Below are positions 43,317-53,144 of a stretch of 64,000 nt of DNA, piece after piece (the stretch's first letter is position 1; every line of letters begins with the position of its first letter). Source of the stretch: Dipteris shenzhenensis (taxonomy: Eukaryota; Polypodiophyta; Polypodiopsida; Gleicheniales); the NCBI GenBank assembly GCA_047967505.1, contig CM106539.1; one strand, given 5' to 3'. Made by a program: the position numbers and the translations under genes. Below the pieces are notes generated by a model. It worked only from the letters and a program-made list of their open reading frames with translations. It was not told the DNA's origin and did not search any database.

Positions 43317-44147
43317 ATGGAAACCATATATAATCTTGAGAAGTTCAATGGAAAGGGCTTCCATACATGGCAAATGAAGGTGAAATTTGCATTGATGCGG
43401 GAGAACTTATGGGGACTTGTCAAACCTACTCCTACCGCTTCTTCTACGGCCTCAAATGCTGGACAATCTTCAACTCCGACACGACTGGCAAGGGATCCAG
43501 CAAGAGAAGAAAAAACATATGGTATAATTGCTCTAGCTTTGGGTGATGATTACATACATCATATCTCTGACTTGGAGTCTCCTTCGGAAGCTTGGTAGAA
43601 GCTAGACATGATTTTTGGTGCAAGCTCTCACATCTCTAAACTATCACTTAAAATCTCTTTCTTTGAATTAAAGATGGCAAGTGATACTACTTTAGCTGCT
43701 CATGTCAACTATATGCGGAGTCTTATGACTCAATTAGCTTCTATCAACTCTCCTATCACCCCTGATGATGCTATGGCAGTGTTACTTAAGGGTATGCCTG
43801 AAAGTTTTGATCACATTGTTAGCACTTTGAAGAATCTTCCCAATCCTAACCTTGAAGGCATTATCTCTGCTCTCCAAGAAGAAGAAAGGCATATGGAGCT
43901 AAGGAAAGGCAATGACACTGCTTATGTTATGAAATTCCAGAAGGGCAAGTATACTCCTTGCAATCACTGTGGAAAGACAAATCACCTTTCAAAGGACTGC
44001 TTCAAAGTTAATCCATGCAAGCACTGTGGCAAGAACAACCATCATGAGAAGTTTTGCAGAGCCAAAGCAAAGACAGAAAATGCAAATCTACTTACAGTGA
44101 ATGAGCCTCCACAAGATGAGGCATCCTTTGAAGATTATGCATTTTAA
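43317..44147 (+). pseudogene. Copia-3 gag with two zinc knuckles, one nonsense codon
   Basis: Begins METIYNLEKFNGKGFHTWQM, the plant Copia gag start. It continues MRENLWGLVKPT, then IIALALGDDYIHHI and ESPSEAW, where TAG at 43596 interrupts without changing frame. After it: FELKMASDTTLAAHVNYMRS and LLKGMPESFDHIVSTLKNLP. Two knuckles follow: CNHCGKTNHLSKDC (about 43959-44000, CX2CX4HX4C) and CKHCGKNNHHEKFC (about 44016-44057). The protein ends with its own stop at 44145, an acidic tail (DEASFEDYAF), and is not followed by protease. An earlier in-frame ATG at 43245 exists, but 43317 fits the family. Confidence 0.92.
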
Positions 44148-44522
44148 ACACATCTCTATGTATGCTCCAGATCTCTCTTTTTATGTCAAGGTTCTCAGCC
44201 TGGATAGTCCTCCAAAATGAATGAAAATAAATTATTGTGTTTTGTGTGTTTTGTAAACACCTCTGGTCACCTTATGATGTAGGCCATGTGTATGTTTTGT
44301 TCCATGGTACCTCCTGCAGACATTGTGTGCATGTACATGCAGGGGAGATAACCATTGGAAGGTCTGTTTGTATCCCTTTTGTTTACCTTACACCCAAGGG
44401 AACCCTTGCTAGCATGAGAACCTAGCCATAGATTTATCCTTGACCACCATGAGATGGCATGAGAAACTATGAGACTAGATGTATCCTTGACATAGCCTGA
44501 GGCATTTCCTTGAGGGGGGGTT
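44148..44522 (+). other. Copia-3 3' non-coding region and polypurine tract
   Basis: No pol sequence. It ends with TTGAGGGGGGGT (about 44510-44520), a good PPT directly before the 3' LTR. Confidence 0.8.
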
Positions 44523-44791
44523 TGTTGGGATATCTCAAGGTGTATGCCTCAGGCACACCTTATGTTTCTATGTGTGAGTGCTAGAGGCACAGTTAGGTGG
44601 TGGAAAAGCCACATAGGATGATTGAGTGAATCTAGGAGCAGATTGAGGAGATGATTGTGGAGCTTTGAGGTCATCAGTGATGTCAGTGAGCTTGTATGAG
44701 GTGCCTACTTAAGGACCTCTCTTTTCTTCATTCCATAAGCAAGTATTCTGATTTTGTGTCCACTCTACTCTTTCCTTTCAGTGTTCCAACA
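44523..44791 (+). repeat. Copia-3 3' LTR
   Basis: 269 bp, TGTTGGGATATC...CCAACA, followed by GATGC at 44792. Confidence 0.95.
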
Positions 44792-44796
44792 GATGC

Positions 44797-45330
44797 AACC
44801 ATTTTCAAGAGCTTCGTAGATCTTGTTGTAATTGTGTTTGCAAAAACTATCAAGGTTTGCATCGTTGATGGGTTCCAATATCTTTGTTTACCTCATTAGA
44901 GGTCTAGGGAAATGGAACTGACAAGCTTTGCATGACATCTTGCATGTGGCTTGGTGCTTGTTCTGTTGAATGTCTTTACGGTCATTCAAGAGAAAAGAGA
45001 GATGTCAGTGGTGATGTATTCATCGACAAATTGCTCAATTGTCTCATTGGATGTTGCACTGTATATGGGAGCGTTTTCAACCCAGAGCAGACCATGGTCA
45101 TGCTGACTTCCTCTATTTTGAAATTATGTGACAAAGAAGAAGTCAACAATTTTACCAAGGATTGTGGGGTCACTTTTTATAGTATCCGTTTCAATGCTTG
45201 AGATTTCTGCACATAATACCTTGTTGTTGTCACAGGGTCATTACGAACAAGGTAACGTACATCACAATTATTGTGTTGTCTGTTCTTGAGAATAGTTCAT
45301 GCAAACATGAGAGGAGACGCGCTCATGTTT
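44797..45330 (-). pseudogene. Helentron Rep nuclease core (HUH-type motif)
   Basis: On the minus strand: DPVTTTRYY (about 45230), then FQNRGSQHDHGLLWVENAP (the two His of the rolling-circle nuclease motif, 45105-45082, in the HDH form), FVDEYITTDISL, and after a stop CQFHFPRPL with NYNKIYEALENGC up to the Copia-3 site. The combination fits Helentron Rep. Stops and one frameshift (near 45145) show it is dead. Confidence 0.85.
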
Positions 45331-45332
45331 TC

Positions 45333-45722
45333 TCAGTGGATGACAATGTTAAGAAAAAACATGGAGGGCCCAATTAATGCAACATTGCAAAAAGGTTTTT
45401 TTGGAGTTTGTGTTTGTGTGTAGTCAGTAGATGTTCGCATGCACATGAAGTCACGAAATCCTATATGGTATTGCAACAAGCGTTCCATGTCCGTGTCCTT
45501 CGCAACATCTTTGGCGAGGATTATGTGCCCTTGCAGCTTGCCCTTTCTCATGTGAACCCATGTAGATGACAAGACTTGGCGTACAAGTATTTTCATGGTT
45601 TTGAAAGAAAGATTTTCTATCGAGTAAGCGAATCGACGGTCTTTGTTGACAAGCTCCCAATGCACCATTTTTTGGGATGTTATAATTTCATGGGTGGTCG
45701 TAAAAGATTTTGGGGAAAGCAA
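45333..45722 (-). pseudogene. Helentron Helitron-like N domain
   Basis: Contains GKLQGHIILAKDVAKDTDME, RLLQYHIGFRDFMCMRTS and PFCNVALIGPSMFFLNI. These match ..G..A.DVA.DTD...LLQ..(I/L)G(F/Y)RDF..MR(T)S.(D)Y and the later R.LG.PTFF.T block of Helitron-like N domains. The stop lies where FFLTFS(S/A) would continue. Confidence 0.88.
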
Positions 45723-45861
45723 GTTCCTCGTAGTGTGTCTCTTTGAAAATACTCAATGGTGGAAAACCTTCACTTGGTGCAACAGAGATTGTTTTGTCCT
45801 CGAAGTCAACAACTTGTTGTGTTGTGTAGATACCATGCACAAGTGTATGTGTCTCAACAGC

Positions 45862-46155
45862 TTAATTGTCTTCCTCAGTGTCAATGTCATTTCCCTGTTG
45901 CAAGTTGTTTGCTTTGTTAAGGGTTTCTATGTGTTTCTCCCATAAAGGATTGAGCACCAAACCTGTGGAACTATATAACGGTGTCTGCAAGAGTTCTTGC
46001 AAAGCCTGCAACGTGAAAGTTGGGCGTACAAGTCCACTCATGAAGTTGTGAGTGTATGAAGGCTTGTGCTTCAATGCTACCATAACCATTGGACTACTAC
46101 CAAGAAAACAAGGAAGAACGTGTTGTGCCCTATCAACATCAGTGAAAACATTCAC
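45862..46155 (-). pseudogene. Helentron DUF6570-like block
   Basis: NVFTDVDRAQHVLPCFLGSS, then VMVALKHKPSYTHNFMSGLV, RPTFTLQALQELLQTPLY and WEKHIE. It corresponds to VNVPTDV...(L)PR......(I)..(L)K..(L).Y...(Y)(M)(S)G.(V)RP..(V)..AL..L...PLY, the block that precedes Helitron-like N in Helentrons and related plant helicases. Confidence 0.82.
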
Positions 46156-46985
46156 AACACCTCCACGAAGTCTATATTGTCCATCAAATGAGAGCTCGTA
46201 AATTTTTGGCGAATGTCATTGGGATCACAATAAGCCGTTCCTCTATGTTGTTGAGGGCACTTGAGTAATTTTTTTTGGGGGAGAACCATGTTATGTAGGC
46301 AAAAATTTGGCAAGCAACGTTTGCGTATTTGTCCTTCACATAATGCACAAATGAGTATGAAAGTTGGTGGTGTCTTTTGTATGCAAATGCAAGAACTCCC
46401 TAGTGATAGAGGGCACACCTAAGAGTTTTGATCTGAAGGAGAGGGAGTCACAACAGGTGCATGGGTATGAAGGGATGTCCTCAGTGCTTTGAAGGTATTT
46501 TGCAAACAACAGGCTGACTAATGTTTTCACTGTGATAACATTTCTTTGACTTTTGTCTTTTATGTGTGCCAGAACAACAGGCGGCACGATATTGGAATGG
46601 CCTACTAATGACTTGCACGTAGACATAAGTGTGTGGTATATCTTCTTAGCAATGTTGGCAACATTAATGTCATGTGAAGGATACAACATCATGTATTGTG
46701 TAGTAATGTCTTTAGCGATCGTATCAGGAGTTTGTGCCATGAAGTCACAAGTGCTACCTCTTGGGACAATGTCCATCCAACATGGCTCCACTTTCTTTGC
46801 TTTGGAAGAAGGGGAACAGTTTTTGTATGTGTTGTGAGCTCATTCACTAGCAAAAAATGTGTTTGCAAAGATGACATGCATTGCACTTTCATTATTGTGT
46901 CTACCCCATTGTTTCCTACTTTGAACACCTCAAAAGAGCTATCTAGCACTGTGCTACAAACAGTAATGGATCAAAGAGCGTGAGC
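46156..46985 (-). pseudogene. Helentron N-terminal region
   Basis: Overlapping reverse frames that seem to be parts of one protein. Cys/His pairs are scattered (CTCC, CALCEGQIRKRCLPNFC), as in the zinc-binding N-terminal part of Helentron Rep proteins. Sequence conservation is weak, so assignment rests on position and orientation. Confidence 0.5.
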
Positions 46986-47575
46986 TGGAGATGTTTTCCG
47001 ACATTCAAACAAGAAGATCAAGAGTGGTTGTAGCTACGCATAAGTAATATGCATCAGAAAAAAGGTTCACCCAAGATGGAGGGAGATGATCTGTACTAAC
47101 AAATAATGTTTCAAACAAAATATCTACCAAATTGTCATACGCAAGTGTCAGAAAATGTTCAAGTAAGCATCTAAGCAAGTTCTTGTTTTGTGGGAATTTT
47201 TATTTAAATGTGTTAAGCTTGTTGAGGTCAAAGCCCTTCAATGCATTTCCATTGTTCATTTCTCCTTGTGATGTATTTAGCTAAGGCAAATGGTGAAAGA
47301 CTGAATCAGTTCTTTGAAAAATACATAGGAGCATACAAATTGCACAAGAACTGTCAAATTAATGCAACAAGGCAGTACACGGAGAAGAAAAGACTACACA
47401 TTCTTCTCAAATGCAACCAAATGATCGGAGCTATTGATGGTGAAATTTCCAGTAGGGCGCATTCCCGAAAGAATAGATCTAGTGGCTAGCAAACTACCTG
47501 CGTACAAGTCAAGAAAACGTGTTTCAAGTCGCAACAAATTGTCAACCTGTGTCCCTCGGATCTAGATGGAGACAT
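46986..47575. other. no gene seen; possible Helentron 5' flank
   Basis: No recognisable domain. An 82-codon + strand frame at 47241-47489 is basic and without known motifs. I looked for a Helitron TC start and a hairpin plus CTRR end but could not assign either. Confidence 0.4.
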
Positions 47576-47784
47576 TGTTGGCACAGAGTCCCCTCTCTCT
47601 ACCACCCCCCTCCCCCCACACCCCGCCACCGGTGTGCAAGCGCCCGCCTGTGGCGCACGCCGGCCTGCCCCCATGGCGTTGCCTCGCAGTGCCGCCTCGC
47701 CCCACTCCCCCCTAAGCTGCCCCGCCCGCCACCTTGCTCCTCGCCCTGCCGCCCGCCTGCCACCCCCGCCACCCCACCACCTTG
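47576..47784. repeat. GC-rich tract downstream of an LTR
   Basis: C-rich on + (CCACCCCCCTCCCCCCACAC), resembling 1-240 in composition. On the minus strand it is G-rich and lies just after the PBS-like site. It starts with TTGGCACAGAGTC, a 13-bp word also found at 49333-49345 at the LTR end. Confidence 0.55.
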
Positions 47785-47805
47785 CTCCCCGATAGTAGCG
47801 CCAAA
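47785..47805 (-). promoter_or_regulatory. PBS-like site next to the Gypsy LTR
   Basis: On the minus strand TTTGGCGCTACTATCGGGGA follows the LTR end directly. It resembles the TGGCGCC...(A/G)(T/C)CGGGGA PBS class of some plant Gypsy elements, with changes. Confidence 0.5.
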
Positions 47806-48059
47806 TGTTGGCTCTTTCCTCCTGCTTTGGTAGGAAGAGCTGGGTATTCTCAGTATGCAGGGTTCCGAGCCTTTTTGTCACCTACAGATATAGTGGGGTT
47901 GTCGGTTGTAGTATATGTGTAGCTTAGGACCTTGAGTCGTGTTTCGGTGAGAGACGTATGCTTAAGTGTGGTAAGCAAACAAAGTGCATGCATGTGTAAA
48001 AGGAACGTGTATCATCATGATTGAGGTAATGAAGGCTTTTGCCTTCATTGGGGGTTGCA

Positions 48060-48335
48060 AGGTTTAGAAGGAGGTTCCAGGGTTAGAAGGAGTTCCAGGG
48101 TTAGAAGGAGGTTCCAGGGTTTAGAAGGAGTTCCAAGGTTTAGAGAGAGGTTCCAGAGTTTAGAAGAGGTTCCAAGGTTTAGAGGGAGGTTCTAAGGTTT
48201 AGAGAGAGGTTCCAGAGTTTAGAAGGAGGTTCCAAAGTTTAGAGAGAGGTTCCAGAGTTTAGAAGAGGTTCCAAGGTTAGAAGGAGGATCCAAGGTTCAG
48301 GGTAGAGTACATGGTGGAGAACTCGTCTCCCTTGT
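48060..48335. repeat. 20-bp minisatellite in the LTR
   Basis: About 12-14 copies of a unit like GGTTTAGAAGGAGGTTCCA, varying AGAAGGAGG and AGAGAGAGG, CCAGAG and CCAAGG. Confidence 0.92.
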
Positions 48336-48409
48336 AGATCATGGAGTTTAAGGGATGAGGAACAAAGGGTTTAGGGGGAGCATAGGAGTGGGAGAGAAAG
48401 AAGGTGTAA

Positions 48410-48570
48410 GAGCATGGGGGAAAGAAGAGAGAGGAGGGAGGAGGAGGAGGGAGGAGGAGGAGAGAGGAGGAGGCGGAGGAGGGAGGAGGAGGGAGGAGGA
48501 GGGAGGAGGAGAGGGAGAGGATGGCTTGCAAGGTTGGAGGAGAGGGGAGGAGGAGTTGCAAGGTTAGGAC
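48410..48570. repeat. GGA-rich tract in the LTR
   Basis: GGAGGAGGAGGGAGGAGG on +, with polar purine asymmetry. Frames over it are artefacts. Confidence 0.9.
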
Positions 48571-48684
48571 ATGCTTTTGAACGTGGAGTGCAAGGAAGCA
48601 TGGACACTTGAGACAAATGCTTGGAATACCAAAGTAGACTCCACACAATGCCCCAAAGAGTGCGGGCTTCATTCCATTATGGGG

Positions 48685-48692
48685 TATTTATA
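48685..48692 (-). promoter_or_regulatory. LTR TATA box
   Basis: TATAAATA on the minus strand, directly downstream of the 31-bp array, in the position expected for an LTR promoter. Confidence 0.6.
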
Positions 48693-48714
48693 CAAGTTGG
48701 AGAGCTTCTCTCTC

Positions 48715-49326
48715 TGCATGTGGAAATTGTAACACATTCTCTTTGTACATGTAGAATTTGTATATAGAAGTTGTAACACATTCTCTTTCTACATGTAGAA
48801 GTTGTAACATATTCTCTTTCTACATGTAGAACTCGCATATAGAAGTTGTAACACATTCTCTTTCTACATGTAGAAGTTGTAACACATTCTCTTTCTACAT
48901 GTAGAACTCGCATAGTAACACATTCTCTTTCTACATGTGGAAGTTGTAACACATTCTCTTTCTACATGTAGAAGTTGTAATACATTCTCTTTCTACATGT
49001 AGAACTCGTATATAGAAGTTGTAACACATTCTCTTTCTTCGTGTAGAAGTTGTATGTAGAAGTTGTAACACATTCTCTTTCTACATGTAGAACTCGCATA
49101 TAGAAGTTGTAACACATTCTCTTTCTACATGTAGAAGTTGTAACACATTCTCTTTCTACATGTAGAAGTTGTAACACATTCTCTCTCTACATGTAGAAGT
49201 CGTATGTAGAAGTTGTAACACATTCTCTTTCTACATGTAGAAGTTGTATGTAGAAGTTGTAACACATTCTCTGTTTACATGTAGAAGTCGTATGTAGAAG
49301 TTGTAACACATTCTCTTTCTACATAA
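48715..49326. repeat. 31-bp tandem array in LTR U3
   Basis: Unit GTAGAAGTTGTAACACATTC plus TCTTTCTACAT. About 18 copies, some with an extra GTAGAACTCGCATATA or GTATGTAGAAG segment. Repeated units in U3 often act as enhancers; this is inference. Confidence 0.93.
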
Positions 49327-49350
49327 GTCCATGTTGGCACAGAGTCAACA

Positions 49351-51323
49351 TACTCCCGGATCCATTTTATTACCCGTCCTCAGGTTATGGCTTATTTTGA
49401 TTTCAGAGTTGGGATGCCATGTGCATAATGAGCTTGTGGCATGCGAGTCGTTCCTGCTGTAATGCTTTGACACCATACAATTTGTGGTCTGTAGTCAAGA
49501 AGCTTATCTCCTCTTAAGGAGGGGTAGATGGCTTTAAATTTCAGAGGGGGTCTCATTGCTGAGGTTGCAGAATCTGCCATCGAATCTTCTTGGGAAGAGG
49601 TTTGTGGCCGGGGTCTCATTGTTGAGGCTGGCATTTCTTACTATCTTGCATACATGTTGGATGCGATTGCACCCGTATCATTGAGCTTGTAGATAATTTG
49701 TATGCAAGTTTGATATTTTTGCATATAGGAGACGGCTATGATGTTTGGCGGGGGTCTCGTTGTTGAGGCTGCAGACTCTTTTGCCAATTTATCTTGAGTT
49801 TTGGTATAGCTTCTTGTCCTGCTTGTGAATTTGAGAGTATGGAATGAAAGGGTGTGATACTATTATTGATGCAATCTATTATGTGCCTATGCAAAATCGT
49901 GTGAGTGTACGTGATGTGTCTAACTATATGCTTATTTGTGGGATTTAATAGGGAAACTAAGACTCAATCATCCCTAATATGAAATTGATTAGGTCTTCCT
50001 AAATGTGCAAAAACGTGCATATGCTAGTGAGTGTGCATGTAACAATCTAGTGCAAACTATATGTGCAAAAACATGCATATACTAGTGAGTGCTCGTGATA
50101 CAATCTAATCCTAACTAAGGAAGACTTGGTTTCCCAAATGTCATTTTTGTCGGGGATGGCTTGCGTGTTGAAGTAGTAGCGCTTTAGTCAGCTCCCGTTT
50201 ATTGTTGTGTTAAATTGGACTCTGTCCAATGTTTCTAGCGGCACAGCTTGAACTTCAGATTCTTTTCATGGTCTTGGCATTGCTATGGGGACACTGCCAC
50301 GTGTAATTCTTGAAGTACTCCAACACTTCTTGAAGATCAGCCTTTGATGGTGTTGAACTAGCCTGACATGTGCCATGTGTACGGGGTGGCATAGTATTAT
50401 AATTTGTTTGGCTCTTGGAGACTCTCTTTTTTTTTTTCTTTTTTCTTTTTTTTTTGGGTGAATTCTCTTGATTGATCTTCATACGCACATGTGGCTTATA
50501 CTTCTGAAACTTCTTACATTGGGAACTATGAGGTAACTTTTCCACTGGTAAGGTGTTTCCAAGTAAGGGTTCATTTGTTGCACATACTCCTTCAAGTCCC
50601 TCAGGAGGCGGTGGTTTTGATTTTGAGGGAGCTGACTTTGCAAGGTACAATTTGACGATCCTTGTTTGGACTCGTTCGAATTCATTGAAGTGTTTTCTGT
50701 GATTTTCTCTAGCTTTCTTGCGGGATCTTCTGCTGTTATATAATTTTGGAGGTTCAACTTTTGGGAGCTCGACTACCATTAGGGCATGCAGAATGGCTAA
50801 GTCATTATCAAAGATTTGACCTTCAATTTCAGCATTCACAGCCTCTGTTTCAAGGTCCCAATTAAAATCTGAGTCATCATTATCCCACTCGAGGTTAGCC
50901 ATAAAGAATGGCATCTCTAGATCGATTGGTTCTTCATGTGGGACTGGAGGATCTACCTGTAGCGCTTTAGCATCTATCTGTGAGAAGATGGGGTCTAATC
51001 AATGGCAGTTGTCGATGGTTGCCAATGTTTGTATCCAGTTATTGACATTGCTTTGTGAGTCACCTGCTATGGCATCCTATTACAAGGGAGTTAATTTGCT
51101 TGAGATTGTGGTTGAAGATGTGTCATCCAACGCTCTAGGCACAATTAGTTTAATAGCTCCTGTCCCCACATTCACCTTGACTACAGTGTCTCGATTCTGG
51201 ATTGTCAGTCTATCAGTTCCCCAGTCATGGAGGACTGATGCTTCTCATAACCAAGGACGTCCCAGTAAGATTTGATAGGATTTTTTAGGGAGATCCAAGA
51301 TTGTGAATTGAAGGGAGAAGTGA
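49351..51323 (-). mobile_element. Gypsy-2: internally deleted relative of Gypsy-1
   Basis: On the minus strand it matches Gypsy-1 from 7395 (end of protease) to about 8495, then jumps to the equivalent of about 11226 and follows it to the end of pol (about 50140) and the 3' non-coding region. About 2.7 kb with nearly all of RT, RNase H and integrase is lost at 50246-50249, where the two sides share only AGCT/CT. The kept piece encodes an acidic spacer (MPFFMANLEWDNDDSDFNWD) and the pre-RT region (LEGVCATNEPLLGNTL). Stops include adjacent TAA and TAG near 51079. It keeps bases that Gypsy-1 has lost. Confidence 0.9.
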
Positions 51324-52189
51324 GGAGGTTGTGGAATGATGGGCCTTGTATTGTACATTGGTGGTCTTGATGAAGGGCTCCATATTGGATGGCACAAGGT
51401 TCAGATGGGAGGACCCAGGCCCACTAGGCATTGGCATTGTGACTTGGGTCAGGTTGTGGGCCAGGACTAGAGGTCCTCTAGGGATCAGCTAGGCCAGCAG
51501 TGGAGGGCAGGAACCTCCAAGGAGGCACCAAGAAACCCCCACTTGTTTCCATAGAGAGACAATGTCAGGTGTTGGGTATGCAATAACAACCACCCCTCCA
51601 ATGAGTGTCCATGCCTAAGGGCAAGGCTGGCACTCTACTGTGCACACTGCCATAGGTGGGAAAACTACGATACCTCCCAATGTTGATTTCCGATGTCCCT
51701 TCCCCAACCCATGTATCAAATGAGACCCACATTAAAAATTCAAGCATTGACTCAAAGTAAGTAGAGGGTCAGATACTATCGATCCAACCCACTTGATGGG
51801 CCACTGAGGGGAGAAATCGCTCAAGGTGTTGGAAAGAATGGAGGAAGAGGAACATCTCAGCTTCGATTAGTTAGAGGCTCCAAATCTGATGCCAGAAAAT
51901 ATTCCAGGAAGACCAAGTGCTACAAGACCTCTAGGAGGAAGGAGACCTATATAGCTTCGAGGACCTGTTATCCATGGAAGGAGAGGCTTTACAAGAACCC
52001 TGTTATAGTGCTGAGTTGGCTTCCTTCCTATTGATAGAGGTAAAAATGCCAATCGCTTCCCTGCTAAGAGGAAATCCCATCCTATGGTGCGATCTATCCA
52101 ATTGGATGAATAGACCGCTCTTTCCTCGAGGCCCTGCCAACCTTAATCCCTAGCAATCATCACCTAAAAAGGGGCAGCACCTACCCAAG
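51324..52189. other. no gene seen
   Basis: Moderately GC-balanced sequence joined to the truncated Gypsy-2 end. Short frames only. The right half (from about 51700) may belong to the Gypsy relic that follows. Confidence 0.4.
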
Positions 52190-52860
52190 ATTCCCATCAA
52201 CAAGCTTCGAGGGTGATGGTATGAATGCCGCTATCCCCATAATCTATCAACACCAAATGGTTGATGCCATCCTGGATGGGGGAGCAGGAGTGAGTGTCTG
52301 TACCAAGGAATGTTGGGTGAAATAGGGAAAACCCGCACTCAAGCAAACCCATCTAGTTGTAAAGTTAGCCAATGGGGAAACTGCCGAGCCTTGGGAGTGC
52401 TTATTGGCATAAACATTAAGGTATTTAGATTCATGTACCCCATCAGGCTTGTAGTCATGGACTTCACTCGACAACTGAGATATGAAGCTATCCTAGGCGG
52501 GCCCTTCTTATGAATGTGCACACCTACAAGGCCCACCCATTGTCGAGACATATTTTTGCCATAGAATCCAACACCACTGCGCGAACCACCTCCGTGAAGC
52601 TATTCCAACCTTGTGATAGGGAAGAGGATGAAAAGGAGTCGAATGAATTCTGGTATGCATCTCTACCCGAGCCAGAATTCTCGCAAAAGTAGATGCACAT
52701 CTTAGCCACAATATAGATGTCCCAGAGAGGATATGGTTTCAGATCACCACCCTAGAGCCCAAGGGTCTGCTGACCCCGGTGGTTCCCCTAAGAATGTTTT
52801 GCATGCTCAACCCCCAAGAGATTAGCAAAGGAACCGTAACACTACAAGGCATAGGCCCTT
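52190..52860 (+). pseudogene. Gypsy relic: aspartic protease and spacer
   Basis: INKLRG then AAIPIIYQHQMVDAILDGG and AGVSVCTKECWVK (about 52215-52320) match the Gypsy-1 protease (HKTYNEVQAIVDGGAGVNVL), so this is a distant relative with the same DGGAG active site. Downstream, broken frames read KLANGETAEPW, ARILAKVDAHL and LNPQEISKGTVTLQGIGPF. Many stops and frameshifts. It is on + while Gypsy-2 next to it is on -, so it is a separate insertion. Confidence 0.75.
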
Positions 52861-52967
52861 TTCTGATGGAAATACCAACCTTTTTTACACTAGAAAGTTT
52901 TTTTTTGATGGGCACAAAGGTCGGTATTTACGTTGCTATAAGCATCAAAAAAGAATAGTCTCTATAT
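52861..52967. other. no gene seen
   Basis: Short stretch with a TTTTTTT run before the palindromic repeats. Confidence 0.4.
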
Positions 52968-53045
52968 AAGTGTCGCTATACAGCGACACTAGTAAATGTC
53001 ACTATATAGCGACACTGGTAAATGTCGCTATATAGCGATGATTAA
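52968..53045. repeat. three tandem palindromes (TGTCGCTATATAGCGACA type)
   Basis: A unit of about 26 bp, AAATGTCGCTATATAGCGAC plus ACTGGT, occurs three times. Each unit is centred on GTCGCTATATAGCGAC, a perfect or near-perfect palindrome; changes in one arm are few. Confidence 0.88.
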
Positions 53046-53054
53046 CAGAAGCTT

Positions 53055-53121
53055 AAAAAAAAACATTAGTGGGGCTAAAAAGGGCCATAGCAAGCCCTAT
53101 TTTGCCCCACTAATGTTTTTT
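53055..53121. repeat. hairpin with about 28-bp arms
   Basis: AAAAAACATTAGTGGGGC and GCCCCACTAATGTTTTTT flank a short loop (GGGCCATAGCAAGCCC). The outer 18 bp of each arm match perfectly. It may be the end of a foldback element or a transcription-related hairpin. Confidence 0.88.
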
Positions 53122-53144
53122 ATTTAGTAATTACAAAAGAATGT

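Larger units (their letters stand above)
42223..44791 (+). mobile_element. Copia-3: non-autonomous LTR element carrying only gag
   Basis: 2,569 bp. LTRs of 289 bp (5') and 269 bp (3') start TGTTGGGATATC and end GTGTTCCAACA, with a tRNA-iMet PBS, one gag gene, a PPT and a GATGC duplication. The LTRs differ by two substitutions and a 20-bp tandem duplication in the 5' copy. No protease, integrase, RT or RNase H sequence is present, so it must use enzymes of a relative. This is the TR-GAG type of organisation. Confidence 0.95.
40818..46985 (-). mobile_element. decayed Helitron of the Helentron/Helitron2 type
   Basis: Read on the minus strand from 46985: an N-terminal region, a DUF6570-like block, a Helitron-like N domain, an HUH-type nuclease motif (QHDHGLLWV) and a Cys-rich FPRP block. 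Then comes the Copia-3 insertion, the Rep C-terminal region, a pre-helicase block (ELCLLYLPFNEHE) and an exonuclease-endonuclease-phosphatase (EEP) domain. The PIF1-type helicase expected between the last two is missing. The endonuclease at the C-terminus is characteristic of Helentrons. Terminal sequences were not identified. Frames change repeatedly. Confidence 0.82.
47806..49350 (-). repeat. Gypsy-family LTR (about 1.55 kb) with repeats and TATA box
   Basis: Ends are TGTTGGCTC and GAGTCAACA, inverted repeats of each other. On the minus strand the order is: a tandem array of a 31-bp unit (49325-48715), TATAAATA (48692-48685), a purine/pyrimidine tract, a 20-bp minisatellite, then the PBS-like site. 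That is the layout U3 - TATA - R/U5. Gypsy-2 internal sequence lies at the U3 side, so this would be its 3' LTR, but the PBS-like site on the other side suggests a 5' LTR as well. Confidence 0.65.

Noticed and set aside
47486-47881. 131-codon Gly/Arg/Ala-rich reverse ORF and 104-codon + frame in the GC-rich tract
   Set aside because: Composition artefact of a GC-rich segment beside an LTR; no domain.
48677-49177. Repeated peptide MLQLPHVERECVTT-type frames
   Set aside because: They are translations of the 31-bp tandem repeat; since 31 is not a multiple of three, no stable protein could be maintained.
48715-49326. 31-bp repeats with spacing near that of a CRISPR array
   Set aside because: The repeats are directly adjacent with no unique spacers, lie inside an LTR, and the sequence is nuclear plant DNA.
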